Positions 1-8,428 of a stretch of 64,000 nt of DNA are shown here, piece by piece. The notes under the pieces are model-generated. The model had not been told where the DNA came from and made no database searches. It was given only the letters and a program-made list of their open reading frames with translations. Numbering within the stretch: the first letter of the stretch is position 1; the number at the start of each line of letters is the position of its first letter. The position numbers were made by a program, and so were the translations under genes. Origin of the DNA: CAZOJJ01 sp964580105 (lineage in GTDB: Bacteria; Bacteroidota; Rhodothermia; Rhodothermales; Rubricoccaceae); contig CAZOJJ010000004.1 in the NCBI GenBank assembly GCA_964580105.1, forward strand, positions 37,108 to 101,107. Direction: 5' to 3'.

Positions 1-1
1 C

Positions 2-109
2 TGGGCCACGACGGACGACTGGAACGAGTCCTTCGCGCCGAGCGCGCCGGGCTACGCCTTCTTCCGCATCCTCAAGAACAACTTCGACATCGACGAGCCC
101 TGCCCGTGA
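2..109 (+). CDS. C-terminal fragment of an unidentified protein (5' end outside window)
   Basis: Only the last 35 codons lie in the window, in the frame that reads through to the TGA at 107-109; the visible C-terminus ends in FDIDEPCP. The fragment is rich in aromatic residues and ends with a cysteine close to the terminus. No domain can be recognised from so short a piece. It overlaps or abuts the start of the ABC-transporter lipoprotein gene that follows, so it is probably the upstream member of the same transcription unit. Its function cannot be inferred. Confidence 0.6.
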   Translation, partial: WATTDDWNESFAPSAPGYAFFRILKNNFDIDEPCP

Positions 110-114
110 CGTGC

Positions 115-1491
115 ATGATTGAGCACCGACACCGCCGGTTCACGCTCGCAGGCGTGGCGGTCCTCCTGCTCCTCACCGCCGGCTGCCGCGGGAACGGCGC
201 CGTGGCGGACGACGGCCGGACGCCCGTCGTCTTCTGGCACTCCTTCGTCGCCTCCACCATCCCCGCGCTCGACTCCCTCGTGGCGAAGTTCGAGGCCGAG
301 CACCCCGAGATCGACCTCCAGCCGCAGTACATCCCCACCGGCGACGCGCTCGTCCAGAAGCTCATCACGGCCGTCCGCAGCAACACCGCCCCGGACGTCT
401 CCTGGATCCACGCCGACTACCTCGAAGACCTCGTCGCCGCCGACGCCATCTACCCGATGGCCCACTTCATCGACGGGCCCGACGGCCTCGCCGAGGAAGA
501 CCTCGCCGACATCTACCCGGCCCTCATCACCTACGCCTCGTACAAGGGCACGCTCTACAGCCTCCCGATGGAGGCCACCAACCTCGGCCTCCTCTACAAC
601 AAGGACCTCTTCCGCGAAGCCGGCCTCGACCCCGAGCGCCCGCCGCAGACGTGGGACGACCTCGTCGCCTATTCCGAGCGCCTCCGCCTCGACCGCAACG
701 GCGACGGCCGCTACGAGCGCATCGGGTTCATGGTGCCCGTCCGCCCGGGTACGGGTCCCGACGGGCCGTGGACGGTGTGGCAGTTCCTCCCCTTCCTGAT
801 GCAGGCCGGGGGCGACCTCATCAACGAAGAGCAGACGCGCGTGCTCTTCGCCGACGAGCCCGGCGTGCAGGCGCTGGGCCTCTGGGAGCGGATCTACGCG
901 ATGCAGAACCAGCGCTCCTTCACGAACGAGTACCAGAGCGCGTTCGTCTCCCGCCAGGGCGCGATGATGCTCGACGGGCCGTGGAGCCTCCCCAACTACC
1001 CCCGCATCCTCGAAGGCATCGACTGGGCCGTCGCCCCGCTGCCGGCCGGGCCGGAGGGCCGGGCCACCGTCGTCGGCGGGGAGTACCTCGCCATCTTCCG
1101 GCAGAGCGAGCACCCCGACGCGGCGTGGACCTTCCTCAAGTGGATGACGCGGCCGGACGTGCAGGCGTTCTGGTCGCAGGAGAGCGGGTACCTCCCCATC
1201 CGCCGCAGCGTGGTGGACGTGCCGGAATACCGCGCCTACCTCGACGAAAACCCCGGCCTGAAGGCGTTCGTCGAGCAGATGGACGTGGCGCGCGCCAACC
1301 GCGCCATCGAGTACGACGCGCTGGAGATCCAGCAGCAGCTCGCCGTCGCCATCGAGCGCGCCACCGTCGGCAACCTCGACGCCCGCACGGCGCTGGAAGA
1401 GGCCGCCGCGGCCTCCAACGCGATGCTCGACCGGGCGAACCGTGCGCCGGCAGCCCCGGCCGATACGGCCACCACGGCAGCACGACGGTAG
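115..1491 (+). CDS. Sugar ABC transporter substrate-binding lipoprotein
   Basis: A 458-aa extracellular solute-binding protein of the MalE/UgpB-like family (SBP_bac_1/8). It has a lipoprotein signal with basic N-terminus, a hydrophobic stretch of leucines and valines, and lipobox LTAGC, so Cys24 is the predicted lipidated residue. The mature part starts with the typical VVFWHSF strand and carries the family pattern FEAEHPEIDLQ, LYNKDLFREAGLDP and a closing MTRPDVQAFW helix. It should capture an oligosaccharide or sugar and deliver it to the two permeases that follow. ATG 115 was chosen over GTG 106 because it gives a shorter, usual signal peptide; GTG 106 overlaps the upstream stop codon and cannot be excluded. 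The substrate is not readable from sequence; the context points to plant-cell-wall or algal glycans. Confidence 0.9.
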   Translation: MIEHRHRRFTLAGVAVLLLLTAGCRGNGAVADDGRTPVVFWHSFVASTIPALDSLVAKFEAEHPEIDLQPQYIPTGDALVQKLITAVRSNTAPDVSWIHADYLEDLVAADAIYPMAHFIDGPDGLAEEDLADIYPALITYASYKGTLYSLPMEATNLGLLYNKDLFREAGLDPERPPQTWDDLVAYSERLRLDRNGDGRYERIGFMVPVRPGTGPDGPWTVWQFLPFLMQAGGDLINEEQTRVLFADEPGVQALGLWERIYAMQNQRSFTNEYQSAFVSRQGAMMLDGPWSLPNYPRILEGIDWAVAPLPAGPEGRATVVGGEYLAIFRQSEHPDAAWTFLKWMTRPDVQAFWSQESGYLPIRRSVVDVPEYRAYLDENPGLKAFVEQMDVARANRAIEYDALEIQQQLAVAIERATVGNLDARTALEEAAAASNAMLDRANRAPAAPADTATTAARR

Positions 1492-1500
1492 GGGGGCGCG

Positions 1501-2496
1501 ATGGCCGAGGTGCTCACCGGACAGGGCCAGCGGGCCTCCCGCGTCGCCGCCGAGGTCGCCCGAGACCGGGCGGCGGTGACGCCGCCGCGTCCGGGGCGCC
1601 GCCCGAAGGCCGCCCGGGCGCCGGGCCGCCGCGAGGGCCTCACGGCCCTGCTGTTCCTCTCCCCGACGCTCCTCGTCTTCGGCGTCTTCGTCGTCTTCCC
1701 GATCGGGTTCTCGTTCTACCTCTCGTTCCAGCAGTGGAACCTGTTCTCCGACACCCACGCCTTCGTGGGCACGGCGAACTACCGCGCCGTCCTCGCCGAC
1801 CCCGCGTTCTGGCAGGTGTTCTGGAACACGACGATCTACACCGTCGCCACCGTCCCGCTGAACATGGCGCTCGCGCTCGGCGTGGCCGTGCTGCTGGAGC
1901 GGAAGGTGCGGGGCAAGCGGCTGCTGCGGGCGGCGTTCTTCACGCCCGTCGTCGTGTCGTCCGTCGCCGCCGCCGTGATCTGGCGGTGGGTGTTCGACCC
2001 CAACCTCGGCCTGGCCAACGTGACGCTGGAGGCGCTCGGCTTCGCGCCGGTGAACTGGACGGCCAGCGGGGCCGCCGCCATGACCGCGCTCATCATCGTG
2101 GGCGTGTGGAAGACGTTCGGCATCAACATGGTGCTGTTCGCGGCGGGCCTCAGCGCCATCCCGCGCCACTACTACGAAGCCGCCGCCATTGACGGAGCGC
2201 AGGCGTGGGCGCAGTTCCGCCACATCACGCTCCCGCTGCTCGCGCCGACGACGCTGTTCGTCCTCGTCCTCTCGATGATCGGCTCGTTCCAGGTCTTCGA
2301 CGTCGTCTTCGTGCTCACGAAGGGCGGCCCGCTCGGCGCGACGAAGGTGCTCGTCTACTACCTCTACGAGCACGCCTTCAAGTTCTTCGACATGGGCTAC
2401 GCCTCGGCCGTGGCCTACCTGCTGTTCGCCGTCCTCTTCGTGCTCACCCTCGTGCAGGTGCGGGCGTTCCGGGACCGGGGGGCCCTGGCGGCATGA
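1501..2496 (+). CDS. Sugar ABC transporter permease (MalF/UgpA-like)
   Basis: A 331-aa inner-membrane permease with about 50 cytoplasmic N-terminal residues rich in Arg/Pro and then six predicted membrane segments, starting LLFLSPTLLVFGVFVVFPIG. The coupling (EAA) loop is clear at about residues 226-245: EAAAIDG followed by FRHITLPLL. It begins 9 bp after the binding-protein stop and its TGA overlaps the next ATG, so the three genes are one operon. Family knowledge: such permeases pair with a second permease and an MsmK/UgpC-type ATPase. No ATPase gene is in the window, so a shared ATPase elsewhere is inferred. Confidence 0.92.
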   Translation: MAEVLTGQGQRASRVAAEVARDRAAVTPPRPGRRPKAARAPGRREGLTALLFLSPTLLVFGVFVVFPIGFSFYLSFQQWNLFSDTHAFVGTANYRAVLADPAFWQVFWNTTIYTVATVPLNMALALGVAVLLERKVRGKRLLRAAFFTPVVVSSVAAAVIWRWVFDPNLGLANVTLEALGFAPVNWTASGAAAMTALIIVGVWKTFGINMVLFAAGLSAIPRHYYEAAAIDGAQAWAQFRHITLPLLAPTTLFVLVLSMIGSFQVFDVVFVLTKGGPLGATKVLVYYLYEHAFKFFDMGYASAVAYLLFAVLFVLTLVQVRAFRDRGALAA

Positions 2497-3338
2497 CCGG
2501 CGCGCGCGCCCATACCGCCCGGCGGATCGCCGGGAGCGTGGGGAGCCACCTGCTCCTCTACGGCCTCGCCTTCCTCACGGTGGCGCCGTTCCTGTGGATG
2601 GTGCTGACCTCGTTCAAGGACCTCCAGGAGATCTTCGCCTACCCGCCGACGTGGTGGCCCGAGCGGTTCACCACCGAGAACTACACGGACGCCTTCTCGG
2701 CCGCCCCCTTCGGGCGGTTCTACCTCAACAGCCTCTTCGTCGCCGTCGTCGTCACGCTGGGCCAGCTCGTGACGTGCTCGATGGCGGCCTACGCCTTCGC
2801 CCGGATGGAGTTCAGGGGGCGCGACCTCCTCTTCTACCTCTTCCTCGGGACGATGATGGTGCCGGCCCACGTCACCATGATTCCCTCGTTCATGATCCTC
2901 CACTGGATGGGGCTCATCGACACGTACGGCGCGCTGATCCTGCCCGGGCTGGCCTCGGCGTTCGGGACGTTCCTCCTGCGGCAGTTCTTCCTCTCGCTCC
3001 CGAAGGAGCTGGAGGAGGCCGCGTTCATCGACGGGTGCGGGCGGTTCCGCGTGCTCTGGCAGATCATCCTCCCGCTGGCCAAGCCGGCGCTCGCCACGCT
3101 CGCCGTGTTCACGTTCATGGGCGTCTTCAACGACTTCCTCTGGGCGCTCGTCGTCGTCAACTCGCAGGAGCTCTACACCGTCCAGCTCGGGCTGGCCATC
3201 TTCCGCGACCGCTACTCCACCGAGTGGGGCCCGCTCATGGCCGGCAGCGTCGTCGCCACGCTCCCCATCCTCGTCCTGTTCTTCGTCGCCCAGAAACACT
3301 TCATCCAGGGCATCGCCCTCTCCGGCCTGAAAGACTAG
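2493..3338 (+). CDS. Sugar ABC transporter permease (MalG/UgpE-like)
   Basis: A 281-aa inner-membrane permease, the partner of the preceding MalF-like protein. Six membrane segments are visible, beginning LLLYGLAFLTVAPFLWMVLT, followed by the family pattern TSFKDLQEIF and TWWPERFTTENY. The EAA loop reads ELEEAAFIDGCGRFRV then IILPLAKPAL. The ATG at 2493 overlaps the upstream TGA by the classical ATGA, which fixes the start; an open frame continues further upstream but only in the shadow of the previous gene. Length is normal for MalG-type proteins. Translational coupling is expected. Confidence 0.92.
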   Translation: MTGARAHTARRIAGSVGSHLLLYGLAFLTVAPFLWMVLTSFKDLQEIFAYPPTWWPERFTTENYTDAFSAAPFGRFYLNSLFVAVVVTLGQLVTCSMAAYAFARMEFRGRDLLFYLFLGTMMVPAHVTMIPSFMILHWMGLIDTYGALILPGLASAFGTFLLRQFFLSLPKELEEAAFIDGCGRFRVLWQIILPLAKPALATLAVFTFMGVFNDFLWALVVVNSQELYTVQLGLAIFRDRYSTEWGPLMAGSVVATLPILVLFFVAQKHFIQGIALSGLKD

Positions 3339-3370
3339 GCCGGAGGGCGGCAGCGCCTTTCTTCCCACCA

Positions 3371-3377
3371 ACGGAGG
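3371..3377 (+). promoter_or_regulatory. Ribosome binding site of the CBM9-like gene
   Basis: The sequence ACGGAGG lies 8 bp before the ATG at 3386. It is one of very few good Shine-Dalgarno matches in the window, where most genes have none, and supports the chosen start. It suggests this secreted protein is translated independently of the permeases. Confidence 0.55.
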
Positions 3378-3385
3378 TACTCGCC

Positions 3386-4519
3386 ATGAGACCGAACCGC
3401 TACTCCCTCCCCCCGTTCATCGCGCTGCTCGCGCTCGCCCTCGCGCTCCCTGCGCAGGCGCAGTACGGCAGTGGCATCAATCTCCAGGTCCCCCAGGCTA
3501 CCGGCCCCATCACCCTCGACGGCGTTGCCAGCGAGGCCGACTGGGACAAGGCCACCGAAGTGGACATGACCCAGCACTGGGACTCCGGATGGTTCGACTG
3601 CTGTGGAGAGCCAGGTGTCCCCGACATCGCCGTCACGACCAAGCTGCTCTGGGATGACGGCGCCCTCTACGTCTTCATCCACAGCACGGACTTCACGGAC
3701 TTCTTCTTCGGTGAGCCGGGCTCTCCCAACAACGGTGAGCACTGGCTCGTCGGTGTCGACCTCGCCCACGAGGATTCCGATACGCCCGATCCCAATTTCT
3801 CTGGCTGGCCCGATAACTTGCCCAACCTTGGTCCCGTTGCATACAAGATCACGGGGGCACTTGGAGATGGGAGCGGCGGAATCACGGCAAACTTTGGCTT
3901 TGACGGCATCGACCCCGTCGCCGAGGGGTACGTGGACGGGCACGTATTTGTCGACAATGACAATTATGAGTGGGGCGTCGAGATGGTGATCTTCGGGGCC
4001 GAGGTGGCAATGGGGGCCCAGATCGGATTTAACGTGGGTGGGGCCAACGCCAGCCCGGAATCTGCAGCAGAAGCGGGGGGCGGCGAGGAAGCCAATTACG
4101 CCTACTTCAGCTGGCTGATCTGTGACCCCGTGCCGCCAGGCGGCGACCGCTTCTGCCAGTATCCGGGTGGCACCGTGATGTCCGACGCGGGCAGCTTTGC
4201 TACGCTCAACCTCGTCGACGTCATCGCCATCGAGCCGGGCGGCACGGTCGCGCCGGGCTACGCCCTCACGACGAGCGGCCCGAACCCGTTCCGCGCCTCG
4301 ACCGCGTTCACGTACGCGCTGCCGCACAACGGCCAGGTCGAGCTCGCCCTGTTCGACGTGCTCGGCCGCCAGGTGGCCGCCCTCGACAGCGGCGTCCGCG
4401 CTGCCGGGGAGCACCGGGCCGCCTTCGACGCCGCCACGCTGCCCGTCGGCGTCTACACCGCCCGCCTCGTCGTGGACGGCGCCGTCGTCGCCACGCGCCG
4501 GGTCACGCACGCCCGCTGA
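3386..4519 (+). CDS. Secreted CBM9/DOMON-like protein with Por-type C-terminal sorting domain
   Basis: A 377-aa exported protein. The signal peptide ends AQAQ near residue 26. Residues about 30-300 look like the carbohydrate-binding family 9-like domain found alone in many Bacteroidota: ITLDGVASEADWDKATEV opens it, with TKLLWDDGALYVFIHSTDF and the late block YEWGVEMVIFGAEV. The last 80 residues are a type A (Por secretion) sorting domain: NPF...FTYALPHNGQVELALFDVLGRQVAAL...GVYTARLVVDG. It is therefore probably secreted by the type IX system and attached to the cell surface or released. It follows the ABC permeases by 47 bp. The middle of the gene has clearly lower GC and different codon use than its neighbours, perhaps a sign of acquisition. 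Glycan binding is inferred, not shown. Confidence 0.8.
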   Translation: MRPNRYSLPPFIALLALALALPAQAQYGSGINLQVPQATGPITLDGVASEADWDKATEVDMTQHWDSGWFDCCGEPGVPDIAVTTKLLWDDGALYVFIHSTDFTDFFFGEPGSPNNGEHWLVGVDLAHEDSDTPDPNFSGWPDNLPNLGPVAYKITGALGDGSGGITANFGFDGIDPVAEGYVDGHVFVDNDNYEWGVEMVIFGAEVAMGAQIGFNVGGANASPESAAEAGGGEEANYAYFSWLICDPVPPGGDRFCQYPGGTVMSDAGSFATLNLVDVIAIEPGGTVAPGYALTTSGPNPFRASTAFTYALPHNGQVELALFDVLGRQVAALDSGVRAAGEHRAAFDAATLPVGVYTARLVVDGAVVATRRVTHAR

Positions 4520-4610
4520 TCACGAGGATGGATGAGGACGGAGGGAGTGGAGGGGCGCACCGTTCCCTCTGCTCCCTCCAGCCCCTCCGCCCCTTCCACA
4601 CCCGTCCCCC
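4520..4610. repeat. Purine-rich/pyrimidine-rich inverted spacer
   Basis: The 91-bp spacer has a purine-rich left half (GACGGAGGGAGTGGAGGGG) and a pyrimidine-rich right half (GCTCCCTCCAGCCCCTCC) that can pair imperfectly. The next gene starts straight after the C-rich half. Similar spacers occur at 11767-11876 and 38889-38970. It may act as a hairpin between genes or as a pyrimidine-rich leader for translation; neither is proven. Confidence 0.4.
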
Positions 4611-5567
4611 ATGCAAGCCGCCGTCCTCGAAGCCCCCGGCCGGTTCGCCGTCGGCGACCGCCCGATGCCCGAACCCGGGCCGGGCGAGGTGCGCATCCGC
4701 ACCGCCGTGTGCGGGATGTGCACCTCCGAACTCGACATGTTCGAGGGCGTCAACCCGGACCTGACCTACCCCCGGTTCATCGGCCACGAGCCGGCCGGCG
4801 TGGTGGACGCGGTGGGGCCGGGGGTCGAGGGCTTCGCCGAGGGCGACCGGGTGGCGCTCTACGCCGAGGGCGCCGGCTACGCCGAGCACGTCGTCGTCCC
4901 GGCCGCGTGGGCGGTGAAGCTGGCCGACGGTGTGCCGTTCGAGCACGCCCTCGGCGAGCCCATCGCGTGCTCGGTCAACGGCGTGCGCAAGGCGCGCCCC
5001 GAGATCGGCGACCGCGTCGCCCTCGTGGGGTGCGGGTTCATGGGGCTCATCATGCTCCAGGTCTTCAAGGCCGCCGGCTGCGGCGACCTCATCGCCATCG
5101 ACCGACGCGCGAGCATGCTCGACCTCGCCCGCCGCCTCGGCGCTACGCACGCCCTCTTCCCCGAAGAGGCCGAGGACGCCGTGAAGGACCTCACCGGCGG
5201 CCGGGGCGTGGACATCGGCATCGAGGCGGCCGGCCTCCAGGCCACGCTCGACCTCACGACGAAGCTCGTCCGCATGGAGGGGAAGCTGGAGGTGTTCGGC
5301 TTCCACCAGGGGCCGCCTCGGGCGGTGGAGTGGGGATACTGGAATTGGATGGCCTTCCAGATCATCAACGGCCACACCCGCACGCAGTCCGTCTACGTGG
5401 ACGGCATGCGGATCGGCATGGGGATGATCGAGCGGGGCCAGCTCGACATGGGTCCGCTCGTGACCCACCGCTACCGCCTCGACGAGATCAACCGGGGCTT
5501 CGAGACGGCCTCGGCCAAGGAGGAGGGGTTCGTCAAAGGCATCATCACGTTCAACGGGGCCGCCTGA
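4611..5567 (+). CDS. Zinc-type medium-chain alcohol/polyol dehydrogenase
   Basis: A 318-aa medium-chain dehydrogenase/reductase. The GroES-like half carries VCGMCTSELDMF (catalytic-zinc Cys region) and FIGHEPAGVVDAVGPGV (GHE motif). The Rossmann half carries VALVGCGFMGLIML and a downstream VDIGIEAAG. The four-cysteine structural zinc loop of classical alcohol dehydrogenases is missing, which is common in shorter members. In this locus it most likely oxidises a sugar or polyol released by the surrounding hydrolases; the substrate is not known. It starts just after a purine/pyrimidine spacer and is followed 23 bp later by the TonB receptor. Confidence 0.85.
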   Translation: MQAAVLEAPGRFAVGDRPMPEPGPGEVRIRTAVCGMCTSELDMFEGVNPDLTYPRFIGHEPAGVVDAVGPGVEGFAEGDRVALYAEGAGYAEHVVVPAAWAVKLADGVPFEHALGEPIACSVNGVRKARPEIGDRVALVGCGFMGLIMLQVFKAAGCGDLIAIDRRASMLDLARRLGATHALFPEEAEDAVKDLTGGRGVDIGIEAAGLQATLDLTTKLVRMEGKLEVFGFHQGPPRAVEWGYWNWMAFQIINGHTRTQSVYVDGMRIGMGMIERGQLDMGPLVTHRYRLDEINRGFETASAKEEGFVKGIITFNGAA

Positions 5568-5590
5568 GCGCGGCGCCAGCCATCACCGCT

Positions 5591-8428
5591 ATGGACAGCA
5601 GCAGGAGGGGAAGGAGTCACCGGCTCGGCCGCCTGGCCTGGGGCGTCGCGCTCGCCGCGCTCCTCATCGGGGCGGCCGCGCCGGCCTCGGCGCAGAGCCG
5701 CGGCAAGATCGCCGGGCGCGTCACCGACGCCGCCACGGGCGAGAGCCTCCCCGGCGTCAACGTCGTCATCGCCGGCACCGCGCTCGGCACCTCCACCGAC
5801 GCCAACGGCGACTACTTCATCGCCAACCTCGAGGTGGGCACCTACGACGTCCGCGCCTCCTTCATCGGCTACGACGCGCTCACCGTCACCGGCGTGGACG
5901 TCAACCCGAACGCGACGGCCACGGTGGACTTCGCGCTCCGCGAGACGACGCTCGACGTCGGCGGCGAGGTCGTCGTCGAGGCGCGGCGGCCCCTCGTCGA
6001 GCGCGACAACACCACGTCGGTCACGCGGCTGGAGACCGAGGAGATCTCGTACCGCCCGACGACGGAGCTGACGCAGGTGCTCACCACGCTGCCGTCCATC
6101 AACGTCGAGAACGGCGAGATCACCGTGCGCGGGCGAACGCTCGACGAGGTCGCCTTCGTCGTGGACGGGGCGCGCTCGCGGAACCCGCTCAACCACGACC
6201 CCTACACCCGCGTCAACCTCTCGGCGATCCAGGAGATCGAGGTCATCACGGGCGGGTTCAACGCGGAGTACGGCGAGGCCCAGTCCGGCGTCATCAACGT
6301 GATCACGAAGGAGGGGAGCGAGGAGTTCGAGCTCTACCTCGACGCCCGCTACACCCCGCCCGGCCAGCGCCACTTCGGCACCGCCTTCTACGACCGCTCC
6401 AGCCCGCTCTTCTGGGAGAACACGCACGCCCTCCACCCCGAGTGGTGGGTCGAGAACACCGACCAGTGGGTGGACCCCGAGGGCAACCTCGGCAGCAGCC
6501 CCTACGCGATCTGGACGCCCGAGGAGGCCTACCAGCACTACCTCGACACCCACCAGCCGCTCACCGACTACACCCACACCCCGACGTACCAGACCGAGGT
6601 CGGCCTCGGCGGCCCGCTGCCCTTCGGCGACGCCACCTTCTACGGCACCGTCAAGTACCGCTCCGAGGCGCCCCTCTTCGGCAACGCCTACCGCGACCGC
6701 GGCGAGTTCTTCGACGGCAACCTCAAGGTGGCCGTCCCCCTCGGCCGCGGGATGAAGCTGCTGGCCTCGGGGTTCTACGGGCAGGAGGAGACCGGCTGGG
6801 GCTTCTTCAACGACTACTTCTGGGCCACCACCTACGGCACGCGCGCCCGCTACGCCTACTACGACTTCGCCGGGCTCCCGTACGAGCAGACCAACGGGCA
6901 GAGCCTCCAGTTCGCCCACGTCCTCAGCGCCTCGACCCTCTACGAGCTCCGCCTCGCCCGCATCCAGGCCATCCGCGAGGTGAACCCCTTCCCCGACGAC
7001 CCCCTCGGGTTCGACGCCTCCGGCCCCACCCCCGGCCTCGTCCGTTCCCGCGACGTCGGCGGCGACAACGCTGACCCCGTCGGGTTCAACACCACCGGCT
7101 ACTACTACCGCTACGCCGACGACAACACGGAGTGGGCCTTCGAGGGCACCCTTCGCTCGCAGGTCAACAAGTTCCTCGCCCTCCAGGGCGGCGCCGAGTT
7201 CTCCTACTACGTCCTCGACCACTACAACGAGGCCAAGCTCCCCAGCCGCCTCGACGACCGCACCTACCACCCCTACCAGGGCGCGGCCTACGCCCAGGGC
7301 AAGGTCGAGTTCGGCGGGCTCATCGTCAACGCCGGCCTCCGCCTCGACTTCTACAACGCCAACGACACCCTCTACACCGACATCTTCGCGCCGTTCGACC
7401 CGGAAGCCGAGACGGAGAAGACCGCGCTCTACGCCCAGCTCTCTCCGCGCATCGGCGTGGCCCATCCCATCGACAGCCGGACCGTCCTCCACTTCTCTTA
7501 CGGCCACTTCTTCCAGCGGCCCGCCTTCAATGACTACGGCGAGGGCAACGACTTCGTCGGCGGCAGCCTCAACACGTTCATCGTGCAGGACACCGGGCTG
7601 CCGTGGGTGCTCGCCAACCGCAACCTCCGCCCGCAGCACACCACCGCCTACGAGGTCGGCATCGAGCGGAACTTCGGGGACTACTTCATCCTCGACGTCA
7701 CCGGCTACTACAAGGACATCCGGAATACCATCCGGACCATCACCGTCCAGACCGAGAACGGCGGCACCTACTTCACCAACGGCAACGGGGACTACGCCGA
7801 CGAGCGGGGCGTCGAGTTCTCGCTCCGCAAGGTGCCCTCCACCTACGCCTGGGGCACCGTCTCCGGCTACGCCAACTTCACCACCGGCATCAGCATCTTC
7901 GGCCGCAGCGGCGACCCCGTCACCGTCGCCCCGGATGGCGCCGGCTACGCCCCCTCGGGCGACTTCATCGGCCACCGCAACCCCCGCCTCAAGTTCGGCC
8001 TCTACTACCAGACGCCGACGGACTGGGCGGGCCCCGTCGGCGCGGTCCTCGGCGGCATCTCCCTCGCCCTCGACTACCGCGCCAGTCTCCCCAACGAGGA
8101 GCTCCGCCAGGACTTCTTCCTCTTCGAGGACCAGAAGTACGTCCGCCCCTGGGACCAGGTGACCGACCTCCGCCTCCGCAAGGAGATTGCCCTCCCGAAC
8201 GGCCTCGGCCGGCTCAGCCCCTACCTCGAGGTCTCCAACCTCTTCAACGACCGCTGGATCTTCCTCCAGGCCGTCGAGGTGGCCTCGCAGGCGGACCAGC
8301 GGGCCTTCGTCGAGAGCGGGTTCGACGACCTCCCCGAGACCGACGCCGCCGGCAACCCCATCCTCGACGTCGGCTACTATCGCAACCTCCCGCGCGCCGT
8401 CGTCTTCGGCGTCACGCTCAGCTACTAA
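5591..8428 (+). CDS. SusC-like TonB-dependent receptor with carboxypeptidase-regulatory N-domain
   Basis: A 945-aa outer-membrane receptor. Order: signal peptide ending ASAQ (about residue 36), a CarboxypepD_reg-like beta-sandwich (GKIAGRVTDAATGESLPGVN ... VEVGTYDVRASFIGY, about 38-125), a plug domain (about 140-240, with VRGRTLDEVAFVVDGARSRN and the plug end GFNAEYGEAQSGVINVITK), then a 22-strand-type barrel ending with the aromatic FGVTLSY. It should import an oligosaccharide with TonB-ExbBD energy. No SusD-type lipoprotein follows; instead an overlapping gene encodes a large sorted protein and then a PorV-like protein. The start ATG 5591 gives the full signal peptide. Confidence 0.9.
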   Translation: MDSSRRGRSHRLGRLAWGVALAALLIGAAAPASAQSRGKIAGRVTDAATGESLPGVNVVIAGTALGTSTDANGDYFIANLEVGTYDVRASFIGYDALTVTGVDVNPNATATVDFALRETTLDVGGEVVVEARRPLVERDNTTSVTRLETEEISYRPTTELTQVLTTLPSINVENGEITVRGRTLDEVAFVVDGARSRNPLNHDPYTRVNLSAIQEIEVITGGFNAEYGEAQSGVINVITKEGSEEFELYLDARYTPPGQRHFGTAFYDRSSPLFWENTHALHPEWWVENTDQWVDPEGNLGSSPYAIWTPEEAYQHYLDTHQPLTDYTHTPTYQTEVGLGGPLPFGDATFYGTVKYRSEAPLFGNAYRDRGEFFDGNLKVAVPLGRGMKLLASGFYGQEETGWGFFNDYFWATTYGTRARYAYYDFAGLPYEQTNGQSLQFAHVLSASTLYELRLARIQAIREVNPFPDDPLGFDASGPTPGLVRSRDVGGDNADPVGFNTTGYYYRYADDNTEWAFEGTLRSQVNKFLALQGGAEFSYYVLDHYNEAKLPSRLDDRTYHPYQGAAYAQGKVEFGGLIVNAGLRLDFYNANDTLYTDIFAPFDPEAETEKTALYAQLSPRIGVAHPIDSRTVLHFSYGHFFQRPAFNDYGEGNDFVGGSLNTFIVQDTGLPWVLANRNLRPQHTTAYEVGIERNFGDYFILDVTGYYKDIRNTIRTITVQTENGGTYFTNGNGDYADERGVEFSLRKVPSTYAWGTVSGYANFTTGISIFGRSGDPVTVAPDGAGYAPSGDFIGHRNPRLKFGLYYQTPTDWAGPVGAVLGGISLALDYRASLPNEELRQDFFLFEDQKYVRPWDQVTDLRLRKEIALPNGLGRLSPYLEVSNLFNDRWIFLQAVEVASQADQRAFVESGFDDLPETDAAGNPILDVGYYRNLPRAVVFGVTLSY

